From Cladocopium goreaui (taxonomy: Eukaryota; Sar; Dinophyceae; Suessiales; Symbiodiniaceae): 64,000 bases of DNA. The stretch covers positions 83,501-147,500 of the forward strand of contig CAMXCT020001486.1 in the NCBI GenBank assembly GCA_947184155.2, written 5' to 3'. The notes below the pieces were generated by a model. It worked only from the letters and a program-made list of their open reading frames with translations. It had not been told where the DNA came from and searched no databases. This document shows, in pieces, positions 10,426 through 19,500 of the stretch (position 1 is the first letter of the stretch; each line of letters opens with the position of its first letter). The position numbers and the translations under genes are program-made.

Positions 10426-10770
10426 AGTTGAAATATACCGACCCCTGAGCCCCACTATGTATAGCATAGGTAGTAGGTCGTATGTAGGCATGCCGTAGCT
10501 ATGAGTACCAACGTAGTTCCAGTTAGATACATCCCAATATGTACAGAAATAGCACCACCTACTTAGACGCGTTAGGTAGGTAGAGTAGCCATGTTTATAG
10601 TAGGGATTCCCCTAACCCAACAACCACCGGGTCGGGGTGAAACTTCCGCTGCTCGCGGCATGGCTCAAGTGCTCCGTGCAAAAGGGAGCATTTGGTTGTG
10701 TTTCATGCAGGGTCTGGGGAATTGGGTTCCCGTTTCTTTTGGGGTCTCCGGTTCTTTCCCCTGTTTGACT
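10426..10770 (+). repeat. 5' LTR (345 bp)
   Basis: Starts AGTTGAAATATACC and ends CTGTTTGACT. It is identical in length to the 3' LTR, with two substitutions. It contains two short pieces resembling the dinoflagellate spliced leader: GTAGCCAT at 10585-10592 and TGGCTCAAG at 10661-10669. A 64-codon ORF inside it (from 10591) is a by-product. Confidence 0.95.
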
Positions 10771-10785
10771 GGTTATCAGCCGTAA
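10769..10785 (+). promoter_or_regulatory. candidate primer-binding site
   Basis: Directly at the 5' LTR end the sequence CTGGTTATCAGCCGTAA resembles the TGGTATCAGAGC site used by many copia elements to prime from initiator tRNA-Met, with one inserted T. The primer identity needs the host tRNA set. Confidence 0.55.
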
Positions 10786-10864
10786 GGCTTTGTGTTAGGG
10801 AACCTAATTCTTTGGAACTTGCTTAGGCCCTAACATCGTATCATCTTTTCGCTGTCACACTTGC

Positions 10865-11161
10865 ATGCCCACAGATACGTCTGAGGAGGTCGCTGAGTTA
10901 CTCGCGACCGAAGCACCAGCGGACGAAGGAGAGGGAGCGACGGACGCAGAGAGGGTTGAGCAGCCTGTTCCCCAATCTGTGGAAGTTGCGACCGAACCTG
11001 TCGTCTCCTGGGCAGACGCATCTGAGGATATTTTTGCGCCCGAGCCGTCTCTTGAGGGAACATCTGCAGTAGCTGACACAGATCGAGCCGAAGGACATCT
11101 GTTGGAGGTGAAGCAGGAGGAGTTCCAAGAGGCTACAACATGGGTGCCGTTCTTTCTGTGA
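10865..11161 (+). CDS. ORF0, short acidic leader ORF (98 aa)
   Basis: First ORF after the 5' LTR, starting 95 bp downstream of it. It is rich in Glu, Ala and Val (EEVAELLATEAPADEGEG) with no recognised domain. Its composition is the same as the first 60 residues of ORF1, which it overlaps by 22 bases in another frame. ORF0 and ORF1 may be one ancestral reading frame broken by an indel, or joined by a -1 shift in the overlap at 11140-11161. The first GTCGC...GCGAC hairpin of the element lies inside it (10888-10909), encoding VAELLAT. Confidence 0.55.
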   Translation: MPTDTSEEVAELLATEAPADEGEGATDAERVEQPVPQSVEVATEPVVSWADASEDIFAPEPSLEGTSAVADTDRAEGHLLEVKQEEFQEATTWVPFFL

Positions 11162-14100
11162 TTGGAGTGCCAGAAGAGGTCGCTGACGAAGTCGCGACGG
11201 ACCCTGCAGACCAAGCTTTTGATCCGGTTGAGGCTGACCCCAACGAAGTCCCAGCTGAAACTGCCTTTGCTGATTTAGATCGTGTGAAGGAAGAAGGTCA
11301 AGACCGTCCTGCAGGTGAGCCGTTGCCTCTTGCTGAGCAAGCCGATCCAGAAGCTGAGACAGCCGATCTTTTAGGTTTAGGTGACGAGGCGGGTCCAGTA
11401 GGAGAAGCATCCGTTGCATCCGAACCATCTGCATCCGTGCCTGAGCCTGCGGTCGCTGACACATCCGGTGTCGCGACAGAAGCCAACACTAGTTGCCCCG
11501 ATCAAATAGTCCCACCACCAACTAGCCCTAATCTTGTTGACCCAGGTGCCGATCCTATCCAAGTAGGACATTCCCCCGCTAGTTCATCAACAGCCCACCG
11601 ACCAAGGGTTCGATCCAGCAGGGGCGGTGCCACAACCAGGTGGCAAGAAGCAAAGCGAGCTTGGTGGAACGACTTCGAGGCATACCAAAATTGGCTTTAT
11701 CATAACTCAGGAGGGGATATTGTAGGTGGCTTTTGGTTAAGAAAGATTTCTTACGAATACGCCGACGAAAGCACTCGCTGGTTGATAGCTCTTCATTCAA
11801 GACTTGTTGAGGAGTTCCCAACATCACAGTGTTTAGCTTTGGCCTATCAAATCCTCATCCCATACAAAGAGTGGGCACACATCTACGGTTTGGACAGGCG
11901 TAGAGGTACATCACACGCTGAGCAAGTGATAAACTCTGGTGAACTACCCCCAAAAAGGATCATCAATCAACGCATCTTAGGGGCAGAGCACCCGCGCCCA
12001 GAAGAGTGGGATAGGTATTATAGATACGTAGGCCCACAGCAGCAACCCCGTCCAAAAGTGGTAAGGCCTGCTGCCGCAACACCCGTTGCTGGCGCGGCAA
12101 GTGGAGGCACAGATCCTACTCCGGTCCAGCAAGGACCCAAAGAGCCTGGGCATCCACCGCCGAACTGGCAACCTTCGTTGAGAAGGCCACCTGAGCCAGC
12201 AGTGCCACCGCGTCCAAGGGTTACTGTCTCTGTCCATCCGGTCCCACAAGCCCCAAAGCCAGATTCTCAAGGGGTCGCTGCCTCTGGGCGCGACGTAGCA
12301 CCAGTCCCAGCTGCTAGCCCTGCTGAGCCACCAGCTAAAGCTAGGCCTAAAGCTCCTGATTCTAGTGCCACAACCCTTGCAGATAGAATTCAAGGTTTGC
12401 CACCTCCACCTAATAACATTCCCCCTAGTCCGACCCTTCATAAACAACCACCTTTACCACCACCACCATCTCATCCGCCGCCAACTGCACAGGAGCTCGC
12501 TGCCCGCGATCCCCGGCCAGCAGAGGCGCGAGAAGAGGCTGCTCCGGAGGGTCCCAACGATCCACCGCCTGAAGAGGAGCAGTGGGTGGAGGAGGAAGAG
12601 GAAGAGGAAGCTTTGGAGGAGGACGAAGTGGTTGAAGTTGAGGTTGAGGCCGAAGCTGAACCCGAATTCCCTGACTTTGCACCAACAGAGCACGGCCGTG
12701 AGGTTTCCACGCGCCGTCGTAGGCCTAAAAGAACTAGGTCCAATCCGCCATTGCCCGTCAATCTAGTCCCAAGGGAAACCCGTGAACGCATTGAACTTAA
12801 TCAAGAACTTTATAGAGCCCGAACCATAACCGGTGTTTCTAGGAGACCTCTTGCTTTAAGACTTCAAGTGCACGGTTACCCCGAAATTAGAATTGACTCC
12901 GCTGGCACCTGGGCTAGGGTCGCTGATCCTCCGATCGCGTACGCGCCGCAGACTTTGCTGTTCATTGTGCCTCACGCCGTGGCACCAGAGCTTGGGGTCA
13001 ACCCACACGAGCTTCCCGACTCGTTGTGGCGTGATCCTGCACTTAGATCCCATCGGACTGTTCTTGGTTCAAGTAATCTAGACCCCAACAGTGTTTATAA
13101 TCTTGACACCAATAACCCCGGTACCGAATCTGAGGGCTCTGAAACTGCTGAGACTCGAACCGCCAGGTTTGTTTCTTCAGGTCAGGCATTTGTCGGCCAG
13201 CAAGAACCGTTCGACGCTGGCTTCGCTGAGCGCACCCCTGCCCGTTCAATTGAGTCTCCACCAAAGAGACAGCGTCCTAACATAAGAACCTCCCGAATCC
13301 AACGTGATAAGCCGGCACAGCCCAGAAAAGATCCGGTTTCTGCTGCACCACCACCTGCAGCCCCAACAGTACCATCTTTGACTGTTCCCCCATTAAGCGG
13401 TTCTAGTAGTTCAGCTTATCCCTGGAGGCAGTCTTTGCAAAGTGCTGGAACTGGGGTCGCTGACACAGCCCGTGTCGCGACAGAGACCGTATCAGAGCCA
13501 GCCGGCTCTCCCGTTGCACGATCCAGGTCAAGAGCACCCTCAGCCGAAACTGCGCCCGCAGTTGCTGCTAGACCAAGGGGAAGGGAAGTACCAATTTCCA
13601 ATAAGATTTCATCTAAGTCTCGCAAAAGAGCTAGTTCCGTTCCTGTGCCAATCCGTGCAAAGGGGGCTGCTGTCCCCGACACGCCCCAAAGGCCAGAACC
13701 GTTGCCACCAGCTCCAGAGAAAAAGAAGAATCTGCCTTGGAAACATCCACCTGTGAACATTGGGCCTGCGACACCCATTGCACCTGTGGCACCTGCTGCA
13801 CCCGCGGCACCTGTGGTAATTCCCCCAAGACCTAATAGGCCTGTTCCCCCTAATCCAGCTAGTCTTAAGCCTGTAAAACCTCCTCCGCCAGGAATTGGGG
13901 GGCCAAGACCTGCTGGTCAACCGTCCCGAGATCTTCCTCCACTTGATCCCGAAGGACAGCAGCAGACGCAAGAGCAAAGCTCAGGTTCTGGCCTTGCACC
14001 CCACGTCCGTGGGCGGCCTTTGCCTGACCCAACACCAGATCGGCCTGAGGGGGTCGCTGGCTCTGTGCCGCGACATTACCAGCACCAACCCAACTTAGTC

Positions 14101-14658
14101 TCTAAGGTAGTCCACGTTAATACATCCAACGTAGTTGTTTGTATCGACTGGCACGATACCATTGACCAGGCTCTCAACCCCGTAGGTGAATTGTCTTCCC
14201 ACTTAGTTGATAAGCTTCGGTCATTGACTAGGATTGCTGGTAATCAAATTGAGTTCCACATTGTCTCATACGCCGGCCAATCCAAGATCGAAAGCACCAA
14301 GGCCGGTGCTGAGCACGTGATTAGCCAGCTCATTGCGGAAGGATTGCCGTTTCGAGAAGTGCACCTGGCACGCTATCCTTGCGGTAGGCAGGGCAAATCC
14401 TCGATCATCTCCGCTCTTCAGGCACATTGTCTCATCGACGACCGTTCTGACATCCTGAACGAGTGCAGGCAACTCGGCATCAAAACCATCCGCTCAGAGG
14501 GGCGTTCAGACAGGGAACTCTGCTGGATTGCGGAGGTAGAGGACTGGCTACGTCTTGAAGGGGTCGCCCAGATCCTGGAAAATCGCCGCCCAGTCCCTCT
14601 TAGGACCAATCAGTTTTACCCCAATTTTGGGGGCCAGGACGATAAATCACTTTGGTAG
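11140..14658 (+). CDS. ORF1: Pro-rich/acidic protein with C-terminal HAD-like domain (1172 aa)
   Basis: An ORF upstream of the gag-pol part. Residues 1-160 are acidic and low complexity. About 166-296 is a globular block starting TRWQEAKRAWWNDFEAYQNW and ending near YYRYVG. About 297-985 is Pro/Ala-rich with a run of Glu. About 985-1165 has the motif order of the HAD hydrolase superfamily: DWHDT (D1003, H1005, T1007) after a hydrophobic strand, HIVSYAG (S1043), GRQGKSS (K1086) and LIDDRSD (D1100, D1101). The first Asp is kept, but the second catalytic position of the usual DxD is His, so phosphatase activity is not assured. I recall similar DWHGTLD domains in dinoflagellate retroelement proteins. 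Five complete hairpins (11179, 11452, 12274, 13456, 14053) lie in it. It ends at TAG and is followed by a ~400-bp spacer. Confidence 0.75.
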   Translation: MGAVLSVIGVPEEVADEVATDPADQAFDPVEADPNEVPAETAFADLDRVKEEGQDRPAGEPLPLAEQADPEAETADLLGLGDEAGPVGEASVASEPSASVPEPAVADTSGVATEANTSCPDQIVPPPTSPNLVDPGADPIQVGHSPASSSTAHRPRVRSSRGGATTRWQEAKRAWWNDFEAYQNWLYHNSGGDIVGGFWLRKISYEYADESTRWLIALHSRLVEEFPTSQCLALAYQILIPYKEWAHIYGLDRRRGTSHAEQVINSGELPPKRIINQRILGAEHPRPEEWDRYYRYVGPQQQPRPKVVRPAAATPVAGAASGGTDPTPVQQGPKEPGHPPPNWQPSLRRPPEPAVPPRPRVTVSVHPVPQAPKPDSQGVAASGRDVAPVPAASPAEPPAKARPKAPDSSATTLADRIQGLPPPPNNIPPSPTLHKQPPLPPPPSHPPPTAQELAARDPRPAEAREEAAPEGPNDPPPEEEQWVEEEEEEEALEEDEVVEVEVEAEAEPEFPDFAPTEHGREVSTRRRRPKRTRSNPPLPVNLVPRETRERIELNQELYRARTITGVSRRPLALRLQVHGYPEIRIDSAGTWARVADPPIAYAPQTLLFIVPHAVAPELGVNPHELPDSLWRDPALRSHRTVLGSSNLDPNSVYNLDTNNPGTESEGSETAETRTARFVSSGQAFVGQQEPFDAGFAERTPARSIESPPKRQRPNIRTSRIQRDKPAQPRKDPVSAAPPPAAPTVPSLTVPPLSGSSSSAYPWRQSLQSAGTGVADTARVATETVSEPAGSPVARSRSRAPSAETAPAVAARPRGREVPISNKISSKSRKRASSVPVPIRAKGAAVPDTPQRPEPLPPAPEKKKNLPWKHPPVNIGPATPIAPVAPAAPAAPVVIPPRPNRPVPPNPASLKPVKPPPPGIGGPRPAGQPSRDLPPLDPEGQQQTQEQSSGSGLAPHVRGRPLPDPTPDRPEGVAGSVPRHYQHQPNLVSKVVHVNTSNVVVCIDWHDTIDQALNPVGELSSHLVDKLRSLTRIAGNQIEFHIVSYAGQSKIESTKAGAEHVISQLIAEGLPFREVHLARYPCGRQGKSSIISALQAHCLIDDRSDILNECRQLGIKTIRSEGRSDRELCWIAEVEDWLRLEGVAQILENRRPVPLRTNQFYPNFGGQDDKSLW

Positions 14659-15062
14659 ACCCTGGCACAAGTCCAGCGGTTCTACAGCATCCGATAGGCC
14701 TTCAACGCCGAGGTAGCTGAGCTTGCTCGCTACGTTCGTCGGTCTGTCCTTGTCGTTTGCCAAGTGTCTATTGTCCAATTGCCTTTTGTTTTTAGTTCAG
14801 TGTTGTTTTGCGGTCAGAGCTAGGGTCATTACCGCTAGCGAAGCCGTATTGCATCCGAACTTCAACACAACTTGAATTAATTTCAATTGCACTTTATTAT
14901 CTTAATATCCAACTTGCGAAGACTTTGTTGGTTGAGGTAGTATTGTGCTGCATTGGTCTTTTGTCCCATCACTGCACACTTTTGCTTGGGACGCTGAGCA
15001 AAGCTCGCGTTGGATCACATCGTTGCAGTTGAGCGCAAAAGTTCAGCCGAGTTTGGGTCAAG
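14659..15062 (+). other. ORF1-ORF2 spacer, no gene
   Basis: 404 bp with no long ORF on the plus strand. Stop codons are frequent, and no hairpin of the GTCGC type is present. It may hold an internal promoter, a trans-splicing acceptor or a re-initiation signal for ORF2; the AG at 15060-15061 touching the ORF2 ATG is compatible with an SL acceptor. Confidence 0.4.
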
Positions 15063-16505
15063 ATGTCAGGCATTTCTCCCCCTTCTGATCCTAGTTCATC
15101 TAACAGTAGGTCAAGGAGTAGTCCTGAAACTTCTAATCCAAATGCAACAAGGGTCCCGGCGGTTGTTACCTCCCTGGTTCCACGAAGAATCCAGTTGCCT
15201 TCAACTAGGGATGCCATGCGTGTTGATGAGTCATCTGATACTAGTGTGGAAGCATCTCAACAAAATAGATTTAGGCAAAGGGGTCCCCATGGTCCAAACC
15301 CAAGCAATAGTCCTGATGAAGATAATCCTGTAGACCTTAGTGCAACCCAAGCCACTTTCCTTGCGGGTGCTGCTGTAACCCAAGCGCACCATGCCGCCAC
15401 TATCGCAGACCATGCTAGTAATGTTGCCATCCAATCCCAATTAGAAGCCTTCCAAGCTAGACAAGTCATCGCACAGCAGCAATCCGACTTTGGTCAGGTC
15501 GCTGCAGAAATGCGCGACGCCGCAGCACGAGCCATCCTGCACAACCAGGAGGAAGCTCACGCCGCTCTGGCTGAGAGGGACAGGGGTTCGGAGTTGTTTG
15601 AGCATAACCTCACCCAACAAGCCCAACAATTTGTTTTTGGGGCTAGGCAACAAGCTCAGCAGGAAGTCTTAGAGAGTCAAGCGGTTTTGCAACGGGAAGC
15701 CCAACAATTTGTGGAATCTAATGTTAGACCACTTCAACAACAAATCAATTTGGGTAACCAACAATTGGCCACTCGGGAAGTTGAAATAACTGAAAGGGAT
15801 ACTAGGATTGCTCTCCTTGAGCAACAGCTGGCAGAAGCCAGACGCCAAAACAACTTGGCTGTAGCATCCCCAGTTCCAGTTTCCCCCATTTCAGGTTCTG
15901 CCCTCATGGACTATCTTGCGGATCTTCCCCGAGAAAATATAGGTCAAAGGGTAATTCCTGAAGATGAGCAAACTATGGAAAACTTCAATCTATTTGAGGG
16001 TTATGTTCCAGCTCCAGCTCAAACACCAGATGTTCGTGCTAGGCCTTTTGGTTCCCCACAAAATACTCCAGTTCCCCTGCAAGAGGTTGCAAATCCAATG
16101 GTTGTAGAGGCAACTACTTGGGCCACCCCCAGGGTTTCTGTTGGCCAATCATCCCATGAAGTAGCACCAAATGTTGTTCCGACCATGCCTCAATCTTTTC
16201 ACCCTCCGGGTGCCACACCCGTGACTGTTATGGCGAACCCCCAACCTGCGGAGTTGGCAGTTGCCAACTTGTCCATGCCAGCAAATGCCATGGTACCTAG
16301 CGCTAATGTTGCAAGTGGTTCGAATCCAACAGAATCAGCTTTAGTCCAACAACTTTTAGCTGAAGTGAGTAGGTTGACCAATGCATTGCAATCGCAACAG
16401 CAGCAACTTCAACAGATGCAACAACAACAATCACAGCAGCTTACTGCCCATGCACCCCCTGCCGATAGCACCTCCGTGCACGCCCCCAAAGGGCGCTGCT
16501 GCTAG
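15063..16505 (+). CDS. ORF2: Gln-rich coiled-coil Gag-like protein (480 aa)
   Basis: Begins MSGISPPSDPSSSNS, a Ser-rich disordered start. Residues ~95-270 form a long Ala/Gln/Glu helix (AARAILHNQEEAHAALAERD, QQINLGNQQLATREVEITE, LLEQQLAEARRQ) typical of coiled-coil self-assembly. Then come a Pro-rich linker and a poly-Gln end. This fits the N-terminal multimerising part of Gag. The capsid-like region and zinc knuckle are in ORF3, which overlaps the end of ORF2 in another frame (16381-16505), so the two are probably made as one Gag-Pol by a +1 (or -2) shift, unless an indel has split a single ORF. One hairpin (15498-15518) is included. The start ATG directly follows an AG. Confidence 0.75.
   Translation: MSGISPPSDPSSSNSRSRSSPETSNPNATRVPAVVTSLVPRRIQLPSTRDAMRVDESSDTSVEASQQNRFRQRGPHGPNPSNSPDEDNPVDLSATQATFLAGAAVTQAHHAATIADHASNVAIQSQLEAFQARQVIAQQQSDFGQVAAEMRDAAARAILHNQEEAHAALAERDRGSELFEHNLTQQAQQFVFGARQQAQQEVLESQAVLQREAQQFVESNVRPLQQQINLGNQQLATREVEITERDTRIALLEQQLAEARRQNNLAVASPVPVSPISGSALMDYLADLPRENIGQRVIPEDEQTMENFNLFEGYVPAPAQTPDVRARPFGSPQNTPVPLQEVANPMVVEATTWATPRVSVGQSSHEVAPNVVPTMPQSFHPPGATPVTVMANPQPAELAVANLSMPANAMVPSANVASGSNPTESALVQQLLAEVSRLTNALQSQQQQLQQMQQQQSQQLTAHAPPADSTSVHAPKGRCC
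16381..16505 (+). promoter_or_regulatory. ORF2/ORF3 overlap, candidate +1 frameshift zone
   Basis: ORF2 ends at TAG (16503-16505), while ORF3 is open in the next frame (+1). The overlap contains CAG/CAA runs and GCC-CCC-AAA-GGG at 16482-16493, where a peptidyl-tRNA at CCC could move one base onto CCA. Which codon shifts cannot be decided from sequence. A simple indel mutation in this copy is the alternative. Confidence 0.4.
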
Positions 16506-19500
16506 CGCACCGGGCTTAGGTCCAACCAATGCTAGTGCTGCGGGCACTCCCTGTGCAAACTCTCGTTTTGGGTCCATAGGTCGTGCACCTCCACCGCAGC
16601 AGGTGTTGCCGCCAGGGTTGCCGCCACTTCCGTTGGCGCAACAGGGTTTAGTTGTTGACAATACCACATCTTATCACCATATTGGTTCTGCTAATAGATC
16701 AGTTGATTCAGGTAGCTCAGAGTCCTCCTCGGATTCTGGTGAGTTTCACTCAGTGCGTGCCCCATTAGTCCTTACTGAATGTAGGATTTGTGGTGACCTC
16801 CATGAAGAGATCGAATGCCCGCATCTTACCATGAACCAACCCTATTTAGCCCCACAGCCACCTGCTGTTAACTACGCGGATGATGAAGAAGATACCATTA
16901 GGATAAAATCCTTAGTTGACATGGTTTTTCCGAATCCACCAGAGAACGCAGGTCAAGCCCGTGGATATATCAATCAGGTGTTGATGTCAATAGGCAAACT
17001 CCAAAAGACCCCCGGTAATGAAGTTTACCAATGGGCCCAAGAGTGCCTAACCATTGATGAAGCTGTTCTTCAAGCCGATCCTAGGTACCCCCGCACCGAT
17101 CGAGAGATCGCTTCTAGGCTCATAAAGACCTGTAAGCGCGGTAGGTTTGGTCTTGTTTTTCAGCAAATGGTAGAAGCAGAGCGCGCAGCTAGTGGTGCAA
17201 TGCCTTGCGGGCGCGCGATGTTGCGTAAAATATTCAAACATTTCCAATTGGAGCGTGACCGCATTGGCATGCTTGGCGAGCGGAATCTGTTATCCCTTAG
17301 GGTCGCTGGTAACACGGTAGCTGACTTAGAGGCCTTTAGGGATAAGTATATTTACGTGATGTCTACCATTCCCTTAGAGGATTTACCGCGACAACAAACG
17401 CTGTTTAACCATCTCATCGACGAGCTAGAACGCAATGCCGTGATCGCCCCAAAAGTTGTTAAAGCTAGGGAAGCCCGACTAGATAGCCATCGTCGCACCA
17501 CTGACTGGTTATGGTCTAAGGTTGAACTTGCCATCCAACTTGATCAGCAGAAGCGTAATCGCGCCGAGTTTGATAAGCAGCTGAAGTTGAAGCCTGCTGC
17601 TGGCTATGCTGGCACGCAACAAACCCCCGATGATAAAATCGCTGGTGCCCCTGCACCAACCCCTAATCCCAAAGCTAAGGCCACGCCTAAGAACCAGGGT
17701 TCAGGGGAGGGTAATCCTCAACCAAAGAAAACCCCTAAAAAGGAGGACGTGAAGGCAGCTCCTGCTCCGAAAGCAAAGCCCAAGGCCAAGCCATCCGGTC
17801 CAAAGCCGCCTCCGCCCAACCGAAAGGGCAACACGACCCCGCGTGGGGAAGAAGCCAAGAAAGTAGCAAATATGAGCGCTTCCGAAAAGGCCAAAACCCC
17901 TTGCATGTTCTATGCGTACAACGCATGCAAAGCTAAGTCGTGCGCGTTCCTCCACTCAGACACCAACAAGTATAAGGGACCTCCTCCTAGAGCACTTGGT
18001 AAAAGCGGTAAAGCCCCTGCCAAAGCTGCTGCTAGTATGGCAACTGTCATAATCCCAGAGGTCGCTGCCGATGGCGCGACTAATAATCCTGACCCCATCA
18101 ATGCCATGCCAATGAAGGCCTCCAAATCCATCCCTTGGCTTTGGGACACGGCCGCAGGTAGACACTTGATCGGACGCCAAGCCCTCACACCAGCCATGAA
18201 GGAGCACTTGCAGCAATCACCCAATCCTGTTGCTTTTGCTACCGGAGGTGGCAGCCAGCCTGGCCAAGAGTCACTAGCCTTTAATGGAAGTAAGATTCTT
18301 GAAGGTGAAGAGGTCTATGTCCTTAAAGAATGTCCTCCCGCACAAAGCATTGGTAAGACTGTCATAGATAAGGGTTACATGTTTGTCTGGGATCCTAGAG
18401 AGAATGTCCCCTACTTGATAGCTCCAGAAAATATCAACAGGTGTAGGATGAAAGTTCCCCGGAATGCTAGAATCTGTGCATCTAGGGTAGTTGAATATGT
18501 TCCCCAGTATGATGAAGAGTTGACCCCACGCCATTTTGTGCCCAGCGAGCATCTTGCTCCTGTTTCAACTGCCGTGCCAGCTCCACCTGTGGAAACTGAT
18601 GCTCCCGCTGATGATGAAGAAGATCCTAATGACCCTGGCTATGCCCCTAGCTTTGGTGGTAGTGATCTTCCTAGTCCTTCAGAATTAGATGAAATTCTAG
18701 ATCCCGAGCCTGTTGAGGACGCTGCTGGGCCCCCTAGCGCGTCGGAGCCTAAACACCCAATGGATGATAAGCTTTTGGTAGAGCTAGGTGATGGTGAGCC
18801 GCCTAAGGATGAAGTTCTAAAGCAGCAAGCCACTAGCCCTGAACATTTGCGCACCCATTTTCCCAAAAATCCCTACTGTCCTTTGTGCCATATAGCAAAA
18901 GATACCGCCATGAGGGTTTCACATGTCAAAGATGGCAAAGCCGATGATTTTGTTGATCCCCCAAAGCAGCCGCTGGAACAGCTTGCTACTGATGATGTTA
19001 TCTTAGCTAAAGGGTCCGAACACTTGGGTGTAGGTATAGGGGGAATAAGGTCGCATCATGTCATCCGCGATGCGTACTCCGGTGCGCGTGTTGCATACCC
19101 ATTGTCTAAACGTACTGCTGACGCGCATGCTCGCAACTTTAGGCATTTCTTAGGATTGCGTGGATCAGAGCTCACCACCCGAACGTTCATCAAAATGGAC
19201 GAAGCCGGCGAGCTTGAGCAGGCGGCACATGCCGTAGGCATGGTTCCAGAAACCTCTTTGCCGAACAGATGGCCCCACAATGCCATCCTCGAGAGAGATG
19301 TTCGAGAGGAGAAAGAATGTTGCCGCACTATTCACCTCCAATCTGGCCTTCCCTATGAGTATCACACATATAGCTATCCATATGCTTGCCTTTCAATGTC
19401 ATTCGACAAGCCTTCAATAGCTGACCCCGACAAAACCCAATGGGAGTCGCTTACTAGGAATAAGTTTGATGGCATGAGGTTATGCTTTGGTCAGTTAGTG

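Noticed and set aside
10591..10785. ORF inside the 5' LTR (and its twin from 23246 in the 3' LTR)
   Set aside because: Lies wholly within the LTR, shows no domain, and the 3' version runs on into the AT microsatellite.
12425..12791. Overlapping plus and minus ORFs within ORF1 (for example 12365-12766 + and 12471-12791 -)
   Set aside because: Shadows of the Pro/Glu-rich low-complexity part of ORF1, whose skewed codons remove stops in other frames.
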